Assembly (NCBI GenBank): GCA_023436925.1
Contig: JAEZHJ010000029.1
Span: forward strand, 1-18,513
Origin: Actinomycetes bacterium
GTDB lineage: Bacteria; Actinomycetota; Actinomycetes; Propionibacteriales; Propionibacteriaceae
Direction: 5' to 3'
Length of the DNA: 18,513 bases
The position numbers were made by a program, and so were the translations under genes. The notes under the pieces are model-generated. The model did not search any database and was not told the origin of the DNA. It saw only the letters and a program-made list of their open reading frames with translations. This document shows, piece by piece, positions 1-7,905 of this stretch (the stretch's first letter is position 1; every line of letters begins with the position of its first letter).

Positions 1-167
1 CGCTGGTCTCCTCCGACATCGTCGGCAACCCCGCCTCGACCATCTTCGACGCGCCGCTCACCGAGGTGATCGGCAACCAGGCGAAGGTGCTGGGCTGGTA
101 CGACAACGAGTGGGGCTTCTCCAACCGGCTGGTGGAGTTCTCCGAGCGACTCGGCTCGGCCCTGTGA
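1..167 (+). CDS. gap: Glyceraldehyde-3-phosphate dehydrogenase, C-terminal end (partial)
   Basis: Only the last 54 codons are present; the gene enters from the left edge in frame 3 and stops at TGA 165-167. The visible residues include SSDIVGNPAS and the segment GWYDNEWGFSNRLVEF, which are the hallmark C-terminal motifs of type I phosphorylating GAPDH (the YDNEW block contacts NAD and the subunit interface). The enzyme oxidises glyceraldehyde-3-phosphate to 1,3-bisphosphoglycerate in glycolysis in the cytoplasm. A strong hairpin follows 24 bases after the stop and no pgk gene follows on this strand, so this copy seems to end its transcription unit here. The family call is firm; whether this is the main glycolytic copy cannot be told from this fragment. 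Confidence 0.95.
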   Translation, partial: LVSSDIVGNPASTIFDAPLTEVIGNQAKVLGWYDNEWGFSNRLVEFSERLGSAL

Positions 168-191
168 GGCCGAACCGCGTCAACTGATCGG

Positions 192-225
192 ACGCCCCTC
201 CCGCACGCCGCAGCGGGAGGGGCGT
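192..225 (+). terminator. Hairpin terminator after GAPDH gene
   Basis: A perfect 13-bp stem ACGCCCCTCCCGC (192-204) pairs with GCGGGAGGGGCGT (213-225) across an 8-base loop. It lies between the GAPDH stop and the convergent end of the antiporter gene, so it can serve both strands. There is no long T-tract, as is common in high-GC Gram-positives. Confidence 0.8.
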
Positions 226-253
226 TCGCCGTCCGGGGATCCGCTGCGTTCCC

Positions 254-1657
254 TCACTCCGGGGTGACGGCGGGCATCGATCGTGGCAACCGCACCACGA
301 GCCGCACCGACCGGGCAGCCAGAGCCACCGCCCCGACCAGGCCCAGCCACCACGAGACCCCGCCGCCGGCGAGGAAGAGCAGCGCCATCACGGCCAGCAC
401 CGGGGCCAGGTAGGTCAGCGACCAGCGGACGTAGCCGCCGAAGGACGGCATCGCGACCCCGGCCGAATCGGCGACCGCCTTGGTCATGAAGTTCGGGCCG
501 TTGCCGATGTAGGTCATCGCGCCACCCAGCACCGCCCCCAGCGACACCGCCACCAGCAGCGCCTCCGGCACGCCGGCGACCCGCGGGTCACCCGGCAACT
601 GGGTGGCCATCTCGAAGAAGGTGGCATAGGTGGGGGCGTTGTCCAGCACCGACGAGAGGCCGCCGGAGAAGACGAACATGGTCAGCTCGTTGAGCGGCAG
701 CGCCGGCGCCACCTGCCCGAGGAAGTTCAGCGCGGGGATCATGGTCAAGAAGATGCCGATGAACAAGGCGGCGACCTCCAGGATCGGCGCCCAACTGAAC
801 TCGTTGAGCTCGAACCTGGCCACCTTGTCCCCCAGCAGGAAGGACGCGGCGGCGGCAGCGAGCATCACCAGTTCCCGCCACGGCACCCAGTCGCTCCACG
901 CCGCGTGGCCGGTCTCGATCGCGTGCAGGTCGACCGAGGGGGCCAGCGCCACCGCCGCCACGACGGCCGCCAGGAAGACCAGGTTGATCGCACCGCGCAG
1001 GCCGAGCGGCGTCCGGGCGGTGTCGTCCCAGGCGATCGCCTCGGCGGTCTCGCGCTCGTACGCCTCCCGGTCGAGCCGGTAGTAGGTGAGCAGCAGCAGG
1101 CCGTTGACCAGCAGCCACTGCGGCCACAGCCCGAACGTCCAGCTGAAGGGGACTCCGCGCAGCAGACCGAGGAACAAGGGCGGGTCACCCAGCGGGGTCA
1201 GCAGGCCACCGCAATTGGCGACGATGAAGATGGTGAAGATCACCGTGTGCACCTTGTGGGCCCGCTCGCGGTTGGTGTTGAGGATCGGCCGGATCAGCAA
1301 CATCGCGGCGCCAGTGGTCCCGATGAAGGACGCGATCAGGCCGCCGATGGCGAGGAAGATCGTGTTGTTCCGCGGCGTCGCCCGGATGTCGCCGGACAGG
1401 AAGATGCCGCCGGAGACCACGAACAGCGCGAGCAGCAGCACGATGAACTGGGCGTACTCGACCAGCGCGTGGACCACCTCCCCGCCGGCGCCCGCCAGCA
1501 CGAACCAGGCCGCGACCGGCACGCCGAGCACCAGCGCGACAGCGAGCTTCACCCCGTTTCGCTCCCAGGCGTGGGCGGTGGCCGGGATCAGCGGCAACAC
1601 CGCGATACAGACCAACAGCACGACGAACGGGACGATGCTCCACCATTGGACGACCAT
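254..1657 (-). CDS. Na+/H+ antiporter, NhaD/CitMHS-like (ion transporter superfamily)
   Basis: This is a polytopic membrane protein of about 467 residues with roughly a dozen hydrophobic segments. The motif NCGGLLTPLGDPPLFLGL (about 148-165) and a later GxxxTYIGNGPNFMTK segment are typical of the NhaD/CitMHS_2 group, often annotated as sodium:proton antiporter or putative citrate transporter. I chose the ATG at 1657 (MVVQWWSIVPF) because AGGAGGAG lies 11 bases upstream at 1669-1676. An in-frame ATG at 1708 would translate that ribosome site and a hairpin. It is the last gene of the - strand block, 107 bases after the rpiR-like gene. A Na+ extrusion role would suit the Na+-coupled TRAP system upstream, but a carboxylate substrate is also possible. 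Confidence 0.8.
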   Translation of the reverse strand: MVVQWWSIVPFVVLLVCIAVLPLIPATAHAWERNGVKLAVALVLGVPVAAWFVLAGAGGEVVHALVEYAQFIVLLLALFVVSGGIFLSGDIRATPRNNTIFLAIGGLIASFIGTTGAAMLLIRPILNTNRERAHKVHTVIFTIFIVANCGGLLTPLGDPPLFLGLLRGVPFSWTFGLWPQWLLVNGLLLLTYYRLDREAYERETAEAIAWDDTARTPLGLRGAINLVFLAAVVAAVALAPSVDLHAIETGHAAWSDWVPWRELVMLAAAAASFLLGDKVARFELNEFSWAPILEVAALFIGIFLTMIPALNFLGQVAPALPLNELTMFVFSGGLSSVLDNAPTYATFFEMATQLPGDPRVAGVPEALLVAVSLGAVLGGAMTYIGNGPNFMTKAVADSAGVAMPSFGGYVRWSLTYLAPVLAVMALLFLAGGGVSWWLGLVGAVALAARSVRLVVRLPRSMPAVTPE

Positions 1658-1668
1658 CGCGGGAACTA

Positions 1669-1676
1669 CTCCTCCT
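1669..1676 (-). promoter_or_regulatory. Ribosome binding site deciding the antiporter start
   Basis: On the - strand this reads AGGAGGAG, 11 bases before ATG 1657. It lies inside the longer frame that would begin at 1708, so it favours the shorter protein. Confidence 0.7.
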
Positions 1677-1700
1677 CGTGGCCCGGGCACGACCCGGGGA

Positions 1701-1739
1701 GCGGGCACGCAGCCCGCGGTGACCGGGCCGGTGGCCCGG
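1701..1739 (-). terminator. Two GC hairpins between rpiR-like gene and antiporter
   Basis: GCGGGC/GCCCGC (1701-1717, 5-base loop) and CCGGGCC/GGCCCGG (1723-1739, 3-base loop) sit back to back after the regulator stop. There is no T-tract. They could attenuate read-through into the antiporter gene rather than fully terminate. Confidence 0.4.
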
Positions 1740-1764
1740 GTGATAGGGGTGACCCGGCGGCGGG

Positions 1765-2607
1765 TCAGTACCGGCTGCCGGCGACCGCCATCCGGGTCTT
1801 GCCGAGATTCTCGGCAACGATCTCCTGGCGACGCAGACCCAGCGCCGCGGCGACCAGATCGACCATGGTGAGCTGGGCGATCCGGCCGGAGACCGGCTCG
1901 AACTTTACCGCCGCCTCCGGCGCCTCCACCGCCAATACGTGCTGCGCCACCCGGGAAACCGGCGACTTTCGCGCGCAGACCAGCGCGACGGTCGTCGCCC
2001 CGGTCTTGTTGGCGACCTCGAGGGCCCGGACGATGTCCTTGGTGGAACCGGAGTGCGAGACCACGACCAGGACGTCACCGGGCTTCAGCATGGCTGCGGC
2101 CATCACCGCCATGTGGGTGTCCTCGAACCATTCGCACCACAGCCCGAGCCGGAAGAACTTGTGGTAGGCGTCCTTGGCAACCGCTGCGGAGCCCCCGATA
2201 CCGTGCAGCACGACCCGGGAGGCGCCCGAAAGCGCCGCCACGACCTTCTCCAACACCTCGTAGTCGATGCCGACCAGGCTGTCGCGGATGGCGCTGATGT
2301 TGGCCTCGAAGACCTGCTCGGCCAGTTCGGGGAGCTTCTCGGAGCCCTCCACCGAGCCGTGAATGCCCTTGACCAGCGGCACCACGGCCTGGGCGAGGGT
2401 GATCTTGAACTCCTGGTAGCCCTTGAAGCCCAGCGCCCGTGCGAAGCGGAGCACCGACGCCTCGCTCACCCGGGATGCCTCCGCAAGGTCCGAGATGGAC
2501 ATGTGGATGACACCGGGAGGGTCGGCCAGCACCGCGTTCGCGATACTGCGCTCCGACGCACGGAGCAGGTCGAGCTTGTCCTCGATAAATGCCAGCGGAC
2601 TCGCCAC
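1765..2607 (-). CDS. RpiR/MurR-family transcriptional regulator (HTH + SIS)
   Basis: The protein has 280 residues, the usual length for the family. An N-terminal RpiR-type helix-turn-helix is visible around residues 36-60 (ISDLAEASRVSEASVLRFAR then LGFKGYQEFK). A SIS sugar-phosphate-binding domain spans about 128-250, with GIGGS at 136-140 and SHSGSTKD at 184-191. Family members bind phosphorylated sugars or sugar acids and control the matching catabolic operon. The start is GTG at 2605-2607; the next downstream codons offer no better start. It lies 82 bases after the aldolase gene, beyond a strong hairpin, so it may be transcribed at a lower level than the enzymes. The likely ligand is the product of the linked kinase, and the likely target is the palindrome cluster at 9023-9056; both are inferences. 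Confidence 0.92.
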   Translation of the reverse strand: MASPLAFIEDKLDLLRASERSIANAVLADPPGVIHMSISDLAEASRVSEASVLRFARALGFKGYQEFKITLAQAVVPLVKGIHGSVEGSEKLPELAEQVFEANISAIRDSLVGIDYEVLEKVVAALSGASRVVLHGIGGSAAVAKDAYHKFFRLGLWCEWFEDTHMAVMAAAMLKPGDVLVVVSHSGSTKDIVRALEVANKTGATTVALVCARKSPVSRVAQHVLAVEAPEAAVKFEPVSGRIAQLTMVDLVAAALGLRRQEIVAENLGKTRMAVAGSRY

Positions 2608-2627
2608 GCTTCTCTCACCTTCCGGCG

Positions 2628-2676
2628 GGTCGCCGCCCGGAGGACGCTTCAGAGCGTCCGGTCCGGGCGGCGGACC
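2628..2676 (-). terminator. Strong hairpin between aldolase and rpiR-like gene
   Basis: GGACGCT (2642-2648) pairs with AGCGTCC (2653-2659) over a TCAG loop. The stem continues as CCGCCCGGA (2633-2641) with TCCGGGCGG (2662-2670), then further pairs to 2628/2676, with GG 2660-2661 and G2673 bulged: about 21 pairs. It sits 13 bases after the aldolase stop and ends about 20 bases before the regulator start, so it probably terminates or attenuates the catabolic operon. Confidence 0.7.
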
Positions 2677-2689
2677 ACCAACGTCTCGA

Positions 2690-3604
2690 TCAGTTCTCGA
2701 ACGTGATGCCGAGGGTCGCGAACGCCTCTCCCAGGAAGCGTCGGATCTCAGCGTACTTTTGATCAGTCGCGGGCGGCAGGATCATCGGCCGACGTGGGAA
2801 GCCGGAGGCGAAGCCGCGGGCCTCCAGTGCCATGTGGCTTGCGATCGTCGAGTCGGTGAAGTGCATCAGGTGGGAGAGGTGTTCCATCACCAGGTACACG
2901 TCCCGCGCCCGATCGAGTTCGCCGGCGTAGGTCGCCCGAACCAGTTCGGTGACCAGCTCTGGGGCCCAGTTGTTGGTGCCGGCGAACATCGCCTGCACCC
3001 CCATGAAATGGAACGGCAACCAGCCCGTCGAGGTGCCCAGGATGACCTCGAAGTCCCGGCCCTCCTGCTGCGCGGTGTAGTACACCCCGGAGAGGAACTG
3101 GACGTTGAGCGGGCTGTCCTTGATCCCGGTCAGACCGGCTTCCATCAACTTCTTCACCACCGGGAGGGTGAAGGTGTATCGGCTGGTGGCCGGGTTGTTG
3201 TAGGCGAAGACCGGGATGTCGACGGCCGCGATCATGTCCTTGTAGTAGTCGATGACGGCGGCGTCGGAGGCCTTGTAGTAGAAGGGCGGGACGGCACCAA
3301 CGGCGTCCGCTCCGGCGTCCTGCGCGCCCCGGGCGAGCTCCACCGCGGAGGCCGGGTCGATCGCGCCGACATGAGCGACGATCTGCTTCCCGGTGAACTC
3401 ATCGGCCACCTCACGGGCGGCGCGGTAGACAGCGATCCGCTCCTGCGTGGTCATCAGCGGGCCCGCACCGTAGGAGCCGGTCGGGTAGAGCCCGTCCACA
3501 CCCCGGGCGAACATCCACCGCATATGGTCCTTGGTCCGGCCCAGGTCCAGCGCGCCATCCTCGGTGAAGATGGTGATGTTGGGCACCAACGAACCTTTGA
3601 TCAT
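2690..3604 (-). CDS. DapA/NanA-family Schiff-base aldolase or dehydratase, sugar-acid type
   Basis: The 304-residue protein fits the class I TIM-barrel dihydrodipicolinate synthase superfamily. Visible features are GSYGAG at 43-48 (equivalent of the GTTGES carboxylate loop), PPFYY at 106-110, YNNP at 135-138 and the Schiff-base lysine K162 in GIKDS. The position equivalent to E. coli DapA Arg138, which binds aspartate semialdehyde, is T140 in PATSR, so it is unlikely to make lysine precursors. Family members of this kind cleave or dehydrate 2-keto-3-deoxy or other 2-keto sugar acids. Its ATG overlaps the dehydrogenase stop (ATGA, 3601-3604), so translation is coupled. It is the last enzyme of the pathway operon before a strong hairpin. 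The substrate is unknown; a sialate lyase is less likely because no nanE, nanK or nagA partner is present. Confidence 0.88.
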   Translation of the reverse strand: MIKGSLVPNITIFTEDGALDLGRTKDHMRWMFARGVDGLYPTGSYGAGPLMTTQERIAVYRAAREVADEFTGKQIVAHVGAIDPASAVELARGAQDAGADAVGAVPPFYYKASDAAVIDYYKDMIAAVDIPVFAYNNPATSRYTFTLPVVKKLMEAGLTGIKDSPLNVQFLSGVYYTAQQEGRDFEVILGTSTGWLPFHFMGVQAMFAGTNNWAPELVTELVRATYAGELDRARDVYLVMEHLSHLMHFTDSTIASHMALEARGFASGFPRRPMILPPATDQKYAEIRRFLGEAFATLGITFEN

Positions 3605-4605
3605 TCTCCTGCTCCGTTCTCATTCGATGCCGGGTTCTGGTACGCCACCCGGTCGGCGTTGACAGCGAGCTCCCGCTCGCCGTGGACGGTGATGGCGACG
3701 ACCCGCTGCGCCACTGCGAGGGAGACCCGCGCACTCGACTCAATGCTGGTCGCGGCCATGTGGGGGGTGAGGATGATGTCGGTGTCGCGCAACGGTGATC
3801 CGGGTGGCAACGGCTCCTCGGCGAAGGCGTCCAGCGCCGCACCCCAGATCCGGCCCTGCCGGACCGCCTCCGCCAGAGCGGCCTCGTTGACCAGCCCACC
3901 CCGGGCGGCGTTCACGATCACCGCTCCCGGCTTCATGGTCCCCAGCGCGGCGGCGTCGATCAGGTCCGTGGTTTCGGCGGTCAGCGGCAGCGTCAGGACG
4001 AGATAGTCGGCCTCGGCGATGACCACCTGCGGGGTCGGACGCAGCCGGACGCGCTGGGCGGCCGCCCACGCCGGATCAGCCGCCGGGTCGAAGGCCGTGA
4101 CCGTGCACCCGAAGCCGCTCAGCAGGTCGACAACGCGACTGCCGATGCTCCCGACACCCAGGACGCCGACGGTGGCGCCCGACAGCTCGTGGCCCGGAGT
4201 GCGGCCCCAGTCGCCCTCGGCCAGTCGCCGTTGGTGTTGCGGCACCCGGCGGCCGGCCATGAGCATCAAGGCGATGATCAGTTCGGCGACCGAGTTGCGG
4301 TTCACCCCCGGCACATTCGCGACCAGGATCCCGCGCCGGCTGGCGGCCTCGACATCGATCGCGTCGAGGCCGGTGCCGTGCATGATCACCAGCCGCAATC
4401 GGCCGGCGGCGGCCAGCACCTGCTCATCGACGGTGTCATTGCCGACGATGAGCACCTCGGCTTGGCCGATCCCGGCCGCAATGTCGGCCGGCGTGGGGTT
4501 GGCGGTGGCACACCGCTCCACGCTGAAGCCGTGCTCGTTCAGATGGCGTTCGGCGGCGCCGGCGTCCGCTCGGGAGAAGGACTTGGAGGTGACGAAGACC
4601 TTCAT
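3601..4605 (-). CDS. D-isomer-specific 2-hydroxyacid dehydrogenase (NAD(P)-dependent)
   Basis: The 334-residue protein has the two-domain layout of the D-2-hydroxyacid dehydrogenase family. The nucleotide-binding fold holds GVLGVGSIG at 147-155. The catalytic residues are visible as R235 (NAARGG), E264 (FAEEP) and H282 (TPHMAAT). Members include phosphoglycerate dehydrogenase, hydroxypyruvate/2-ketogluconate reductases (GhrB) and KguD, which reduces 2-keto-6-phosphogluconate. The start at ATG 4605 (MKVFVTSKSF) is chosen because the frame further upstream has no family resemblance and overlaps the kinase. ATG 4605 overlaps the kinase stop as ATGA, and its own stop overlaps the aldolase start in the same way. 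There is no ACT domain, so a SerA role is unlikely. Next to a sugar-acid kinase, it most likely interconverts a C2 hydroxyl and ketone on a sugar acid or its phosphate. Confidence 0.9.
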   Translation of the reverse strand: MKVFVTSKSFSRADAGAAERHLNEHGFSVERCATANPTPADIAAGIGQAEVLIVGNDTVDEQVLAAAGRLRLVIMHGTGLDAIDVEAASRRGILVANVPGVNRNSVAELIIALMLMAGRRVPQHQRRLAEGDWGRTPGHELSGATVGVLGVGSIGSRVVDLLSGFGCTVTAFDPAADPAWAAAQRVRLRPTPQVVIAEADYLVLTLPLTAETTDLIDAAALGTMKPGAVIVNAARGGLVNEAALAEAVRQGRIWGAALDAFAEEPLPPGSPLRDTDIILTPHMAATSIESSARVSLAVAQRVVAITVHGERELAVNADRVAYQNPASNENGAGE

Positions 4606-6086
4606 TCCGCACCCGCCAGATCCGGGAGCTGACGCATGTGCGCCACGAGGGCCTGGTAGCGCACCAGCCCATCGCGGTAGACCCCGGCCCAGGCGGGATC
4701 GGGCGAGAACACCGCGGCGGGGGCGTCCGGCTCGCTGAAGCACAACCCGTCGATGAGCCCCAGCGCCCGCAGGCCAAGGATCGCGGCGCCGGCCGCGGAA
4801 CCCTCTGACGAGCCGGGTACGACCAGTTCGCGTCCGGTCACATCGGCGATCACCTGGGTGAGCGTCCGGTTGCGCACCAGGCCACCGGTCAGCCGAAGCG
4901 GCGGACGGAGTCCGGCCTTGCCCGCCAGCAGCCCGAGCACGACCGCCAGGTCGTAGCCCAGGGCTTCGGCGAGCGCCCGCAGGATATGCCCGGTGCCGTG
5001 GGCCGGGCGCAGGCCGTGGAGCGTGCCGGACAGCGAGTCGTCCCAGTACGGCGAGCGGGGGGCTCGGAGGAAGGGCAGGAAGAGCAGCCCGTCTGCGCCC
5101 GGCGCCGCGCTGGCGAGCAAGGCGTCGGCCTGGGCGAACGCCTCGTCACCGCCGCCGATGAAGCTTGTGCACGCCCAGTCCCAGGCGTTGCCGACATTGG
5201 TGAGAATGCCGCCTTGGACCCACAATCCGTCGGCCAGGCAGTAGCACCACAGGCCGGCGCTACGCTCCGGCAGGTGGTCCAGCACGACCCGCGCCGCCCC
5301 GGAGGTGCCCAGGTCGATGTTCACCTCGCCCGGGCCGGAAGCGCCGGAGCCGATGTTGGCCAACGGACCGTCCCCACCGCCGGGGACGACGACCACCTCG
5401 GGGCCGAGCCCCCAGGCATCGCGCAGCGCGGTGTTCGCCAACGGCAGCCGGCTGGCGCCGGGAACGATCCGCGGCAGCCGGTCGGCACTCACCCCGGCCC
5501 AGGCCAGCGCCTCCGGGTCCCAGTCCAGCCGCCCGATGTCGAGCAGGCCGGACGCCGAGGCGAGGCTCGGGTCCGTGGTCCACTCGCCGGTGAGCTGGAA
5601 CAGGACGTAGTCCTTGATGGAGACGAAGTGGGCTGCCCCGGTGAACTGCTCGGGCTCGTGGGCGCTCAGCCAGCGCAGCTTGTAGCGCGGGTAGATCGAC
5701 GAGATCGGACAGCCGGTGGTGCGGGCCACCGCCTCGCCGTCCAGCTCCGCCCGGGCCGCCGTCGCTTCGGCGGCGGCGCGGGCGTCCGACCACAGCAGGT
5801 TCGGGCCCAGCGGGCGGCCGCTGCCGTCCACCCCGAACACGCCGTACATCTGTGAGCTGAAGGCGAGCGCCGCGACCCGGGAGGGATCGACGAGTGCCTC
5901 GCCGATCGCCTCCTGGACCCGGGCCCAGACGAGGTCCGGGTCCTGCTCCTCCAAGCCGCCCGACCGGGACACGACCGGGTAGGACCGGCGCGCCTGGGAG
6001 AGGACGCGACCGGTGGCCTCGAACTCGAGGGCTCGGACGCTGCTGGTGCCGACGTCCACGGCCAGCACCGTGGGATGGGAGGACAT
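4602..6086 (-). CDS. FGGY-family carbohydrate kinase, gluconokinase-like
   Basis: The 494-residue protein has the FGGY architecture of two actin-like domains. Visible are the N-terminal phosphate loop DVGTSSVRAL (11-20), MYGVFGVDGSGRPLGP followed by LLWSDARA (80-104), the probable catalytic base D239 in PGGGDGPLANIGSG, a second phosphate motif DLGTSGAARV (258-267) and the adenosine motif LTGGLVRN near residue 400. The pattern is closest to gluconokinases of the GntK type (ATP + gluconate to 6-phosphogluconate), but xylulose-, glycerol- and other sugar-acid kinases share it. The gene begins 13 bases after dctM and its TGA overlaps the dehydrogenase ATG. Placed directly after the transporter, it probably traps the imported substrate as a phosphate, which would also be the effector of the SIS regulator. 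Confidence 0.88.
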   Translation of the reverse strand: MSSHPTVLAVDVGTSSVRALEFEATGRVLSQARRSYPVVSRSGGLEEQDPDLVWARVQEAIGEALVDPSRVAALAFSSQMYGVFGVDGSGRPLGPNLLWSDARAAAEATAARAELDGEAVARTTGCPISSIYPRYKLRWLSAHEPEQFTGAAHFVSIKDYVLFQLTGEWTTDPSLASASGLLDIGRLDWDPEALAWAGVSADRLPRIVPGASRLPLANTALRDAWGLGPEVVVVPGGGDGPLANIGSGASGPGEVNIDLGTSGAARVVLDHLPERSAGLWCYCLADGLWVQGGILTNVGNAWDWACTSFIGGGDEAFAQADALLASAAPGADGLLFLPFLRAPRSPYWDDSLSGTLHGLRPAHGTGHILRALAEALGYDLAVVLGLLAGKAGLRPPLRLTGGLVRNRTLTQVIADVTGRELVVPGSSEGSAAGAAILGLRALGLIDGLCFSEPDAPAAVFSPDPAWAGVYRDGLVRYQALVAHMRQLPDLAGAE

Positions 6087-6099
6087 GTCAGCAACCGCC

Positions 6100-7371
6100 T
6101 CAGTAGAGCCCGAGCAGCTTCGGCGCGAAGGTGATGATCTGTGGGAAGAAGATCGCGATCGCCAGCAGCGCGAAGATCACCAGGACATGGGGCACGATCT
6201 CGCGCACCATGGACCCGAGCTTCTCTCCCGACATGTTGCAGCCGAGGTAGATCAGCGTCCCCACCGGTGGGGTGATCAGGCCAGCGGTCAGCACCGCGCA
6301 GAAGAAGACACCGAAGTAGACGGAGTCGACGCCGAACGAGGCGACCGGGGCCATGAAGATCGGGCTCAGGATGAGGATGGCCGGGGTGAGGTCCATGATC
6401 ATGCCGACGACGATCAGGATGGCGAAGGTGGCCAGCATGAAAAGCAGCGGCGAGCCGATGTTCTGCACCAGGCCCTCGGCGACCTCCTGGGGCACCCGGC
6501 GGAAGGTGAGGACGAAGGCCACCGCTGTCGCGGCACCGACGATCGCCATCACCGAGCCGGAGCTCTTCATCGAGTTGAGCACGACGCTGCCCAACTCGCG
6601 CCAGTTGAACTCCTTGTAGACGAAGGTCCCGATCGCCCAGGCGTAGAGCACCGCCAGGGCACTGGTCTCGGTCGCGGTCATTGCGCCGGAGACGATCGAG
6701 ACGAACATCAGCACGGGGAACAGCAGGGCCCAGATCACGCCCTTCGAGGAGCCGAAGTCGGTGCTCGTGGCGCCGCCGTAGCCGCGCTTCTTGCAGATGA
6801 TCGCGACCAGGAGGCATTCGCCCAGGACGATCAGGATGCCCAGGCCGACGCCGCCCGCGAACAGGGCGGCGATGGAGTCTCCGGTGATCGAGCCGTACAG
6901 GATCATCGGGATGGACGGGGGGATGATCGGGCCGACGACACCGCCCGCAGCCAGCACCGCGGCGGAGAAGGCGGGCGGGTAACCCTCCTTGGTCATCGCC
7001 GGGTAGAGGATCGCGCCGATGGCGACCATGGTGGCGATCGCGGACCCGTTGATGGCAGCGAACAGGGCGCAGGAGACGAGGGCCACGATGGCCAGGCCGC
7101 CCGGGATCCGTCCGAGCTTGCGGGAGACCACCGAGACGATCCGGTTCGTCATGCCGCCGCGGTTCATGAACTCGCCGGCCAGGATGAAGAAGAACATCGC
7201 GGTCAGCGAGTAGTTGTCCATCGAGGTCATGAACTTGGATGCGAACGCCATCAGGTCGATGCCGTTCAGCAGCAGCAGTGCGATCGCCGACACCGACAGT
7301 GCCAGCACGATCGGCGTGCCGAGGACGAAGAAGACCCCGAAGATCAGCAGGTAGAGGCCGAGGGTTTCCAT
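6100..7371 (-). CDS. dctM: TRAP transporter large permease DctM
   Basis: The 423-residue, highly hydrophobic protein shows the DctM signature, for example GRIPGGLAIVALVSCALFAA near the first third, then GPIIPPSIPMILYGSITGDS and TPPVGTLIYLGCNMSG near the end. These are repeated proline-rich hairpins of the ion-transporter superfamily. In a TRAP system this subunit carries the Na+-coupled transport path. Its ATG (7371-7369) overlaps the dctQ stop TGA by one base (TGATG), so the two permeases are made in a coupled manner. The length is normal for a separate DctM, and there is no sign of a DctQ-DctM fusion. Confidence 0.95.
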   Translation of the reverse strand: METLGLYLLIFGVFFVLGTPIVLALSVSAIALLLLNGIDLMAFASKFMTSMDNYSLTAMFFFILAGEFMNRGGMTNRIVSVVSRKLGRIPGGLAIVALVSCALFAAINGSAIATMVAIGAILYPAMTKEGYPPAFSAAVLAAGGVVGPIIPPSIPMILYGSITGDSIAALFAGGVGLGILIVLGECLLVAIICKKRGYGGATSTDFGSSKGVIWALLFPVLMFVSIVSGAMTATETSALAVLYAWAIGTFVYKEFNWRELGSVVLNSMKSSGSVMAIVGAATAVAFVLTFRRVPQEVAEGLVQNIGSPLLFMLATFAILIVVGMIMDLTPAILILSPIFMAPVASFGVDSVYFGVFFCAVLTAGLITPPVGTLIYLGCNMSGEKLGSMVREIVPHVLVIFALLAIAIFFPQIITFAPKLLGLY

Positions 7372-7880
7372 CAGTCGATCACCATCTGGGAGTCGGTCGC
7401 GGTGGCGGGTTCAGGCAGTCCCTTGCCGAGCGCCAGCCGCACCAGGCGGTAGACGGCGAGCAGGAACCAGAAGCCGCCGGCCAGGATCCCGGGGATCTGG
7501 AGGACGGCGGTGGGCAGGTTGGACCCGGCTAGCCGGATGGCCCCCGTCATGAGGCTGTACTGGGCGCCGAGCACGCACAGCGCCAGGCCGGTGATCGCGA
7601 GCACGAGGTTCGTGATGACGGCGGACGTGATCCGCGTCCAGCGGGTGCGATCGGCGACGGTGGTGAAGCCGATGTGCTCGTTGGTGATGAACGCGTGGCT
7701 AATGGCGATGAACATGCCCCACACGAACATCACCCGGATGCCTTCCTCGGCCCACACGATGGTGGTCGAGAAGACGTAGCGTCCGACTGCGTTGGCGCAC
7801 ATCAGCAGCGTCGCGGCCAGGCCCAGGACAAGCAGCACGGCCTTCTCGGCGAACTGGATGTTCTTCTTCAGCGTTTCCAC
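7371..7880 (-). CDS. dctQ: TRAP transporter small permease DctQ
   Basis: A protein of about 169 residues with four predicted membrane helices and the DctQ features WAEEGIRVMFVWGMFIAIS and NEHIGF. It binds DctM to form the membrane part of the TRAP transporter. I start it at GTG 7880 (VETLKKNIQFAEKAV), preceded by GAGGAAGG about 12 bases upstream. The frame stays open to 8027, but that extension has no family resemblance and would run into the end of dctP. It follows dctP after a 74-base gap that holds a strong hairpin. Confidence 0.9.
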   Translation of the reverse strand: METLKKNIQFAEKAVLLVLGLAATLLMCANAVGRYVFSTTIVWAEEGIRVMFVWGMFIAISHAFITNEHIGFTTVADRTRWTRITSAVITNLVLAITGLALCVLGAQYSLMTGAIRLAGSNLPTAVLQIPGILAGGFWFLLAVYRLVRLALGKGLPEPATATDSQMVID

Positions 7881-7905
7881 GGTTGGTGATGACCTTCCTC
7901 GGGAG

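Noticed and set aside
905..2167. 420-codon + strand open frame across the antiporter and regulator
   Set aside because: It lies opposite two clear genes and reads as low-complexity Gln/Asp/Arg-rich protein with no domain.
2690..3604. Lysine-pathway dapA or sialic-acid nanA
   Set aside because: The DapA substrate arginine is missing, and none of the partner genes for lysine synthesis or sialate breakdown are nearby, although RpiR plus TRAP plus a DapA-fold gene recalls some sialate operons.
3601..4605. Serine-biosynthetic phosphoglycerate dehydrogenase (serA)
   Set aside because: It has only 334 residues, no ACT or allosteric domain, and is coupled to a sugar-acid kinase and aldolase.
4606..4743. 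N-terminal extension of the 2-hydroxyacid dehydrogenase
   Set aside because: It is Arg/Gly/Pro-rich, overlaps the kinase coding region and does not match the family, which begins at MKVFVTS.
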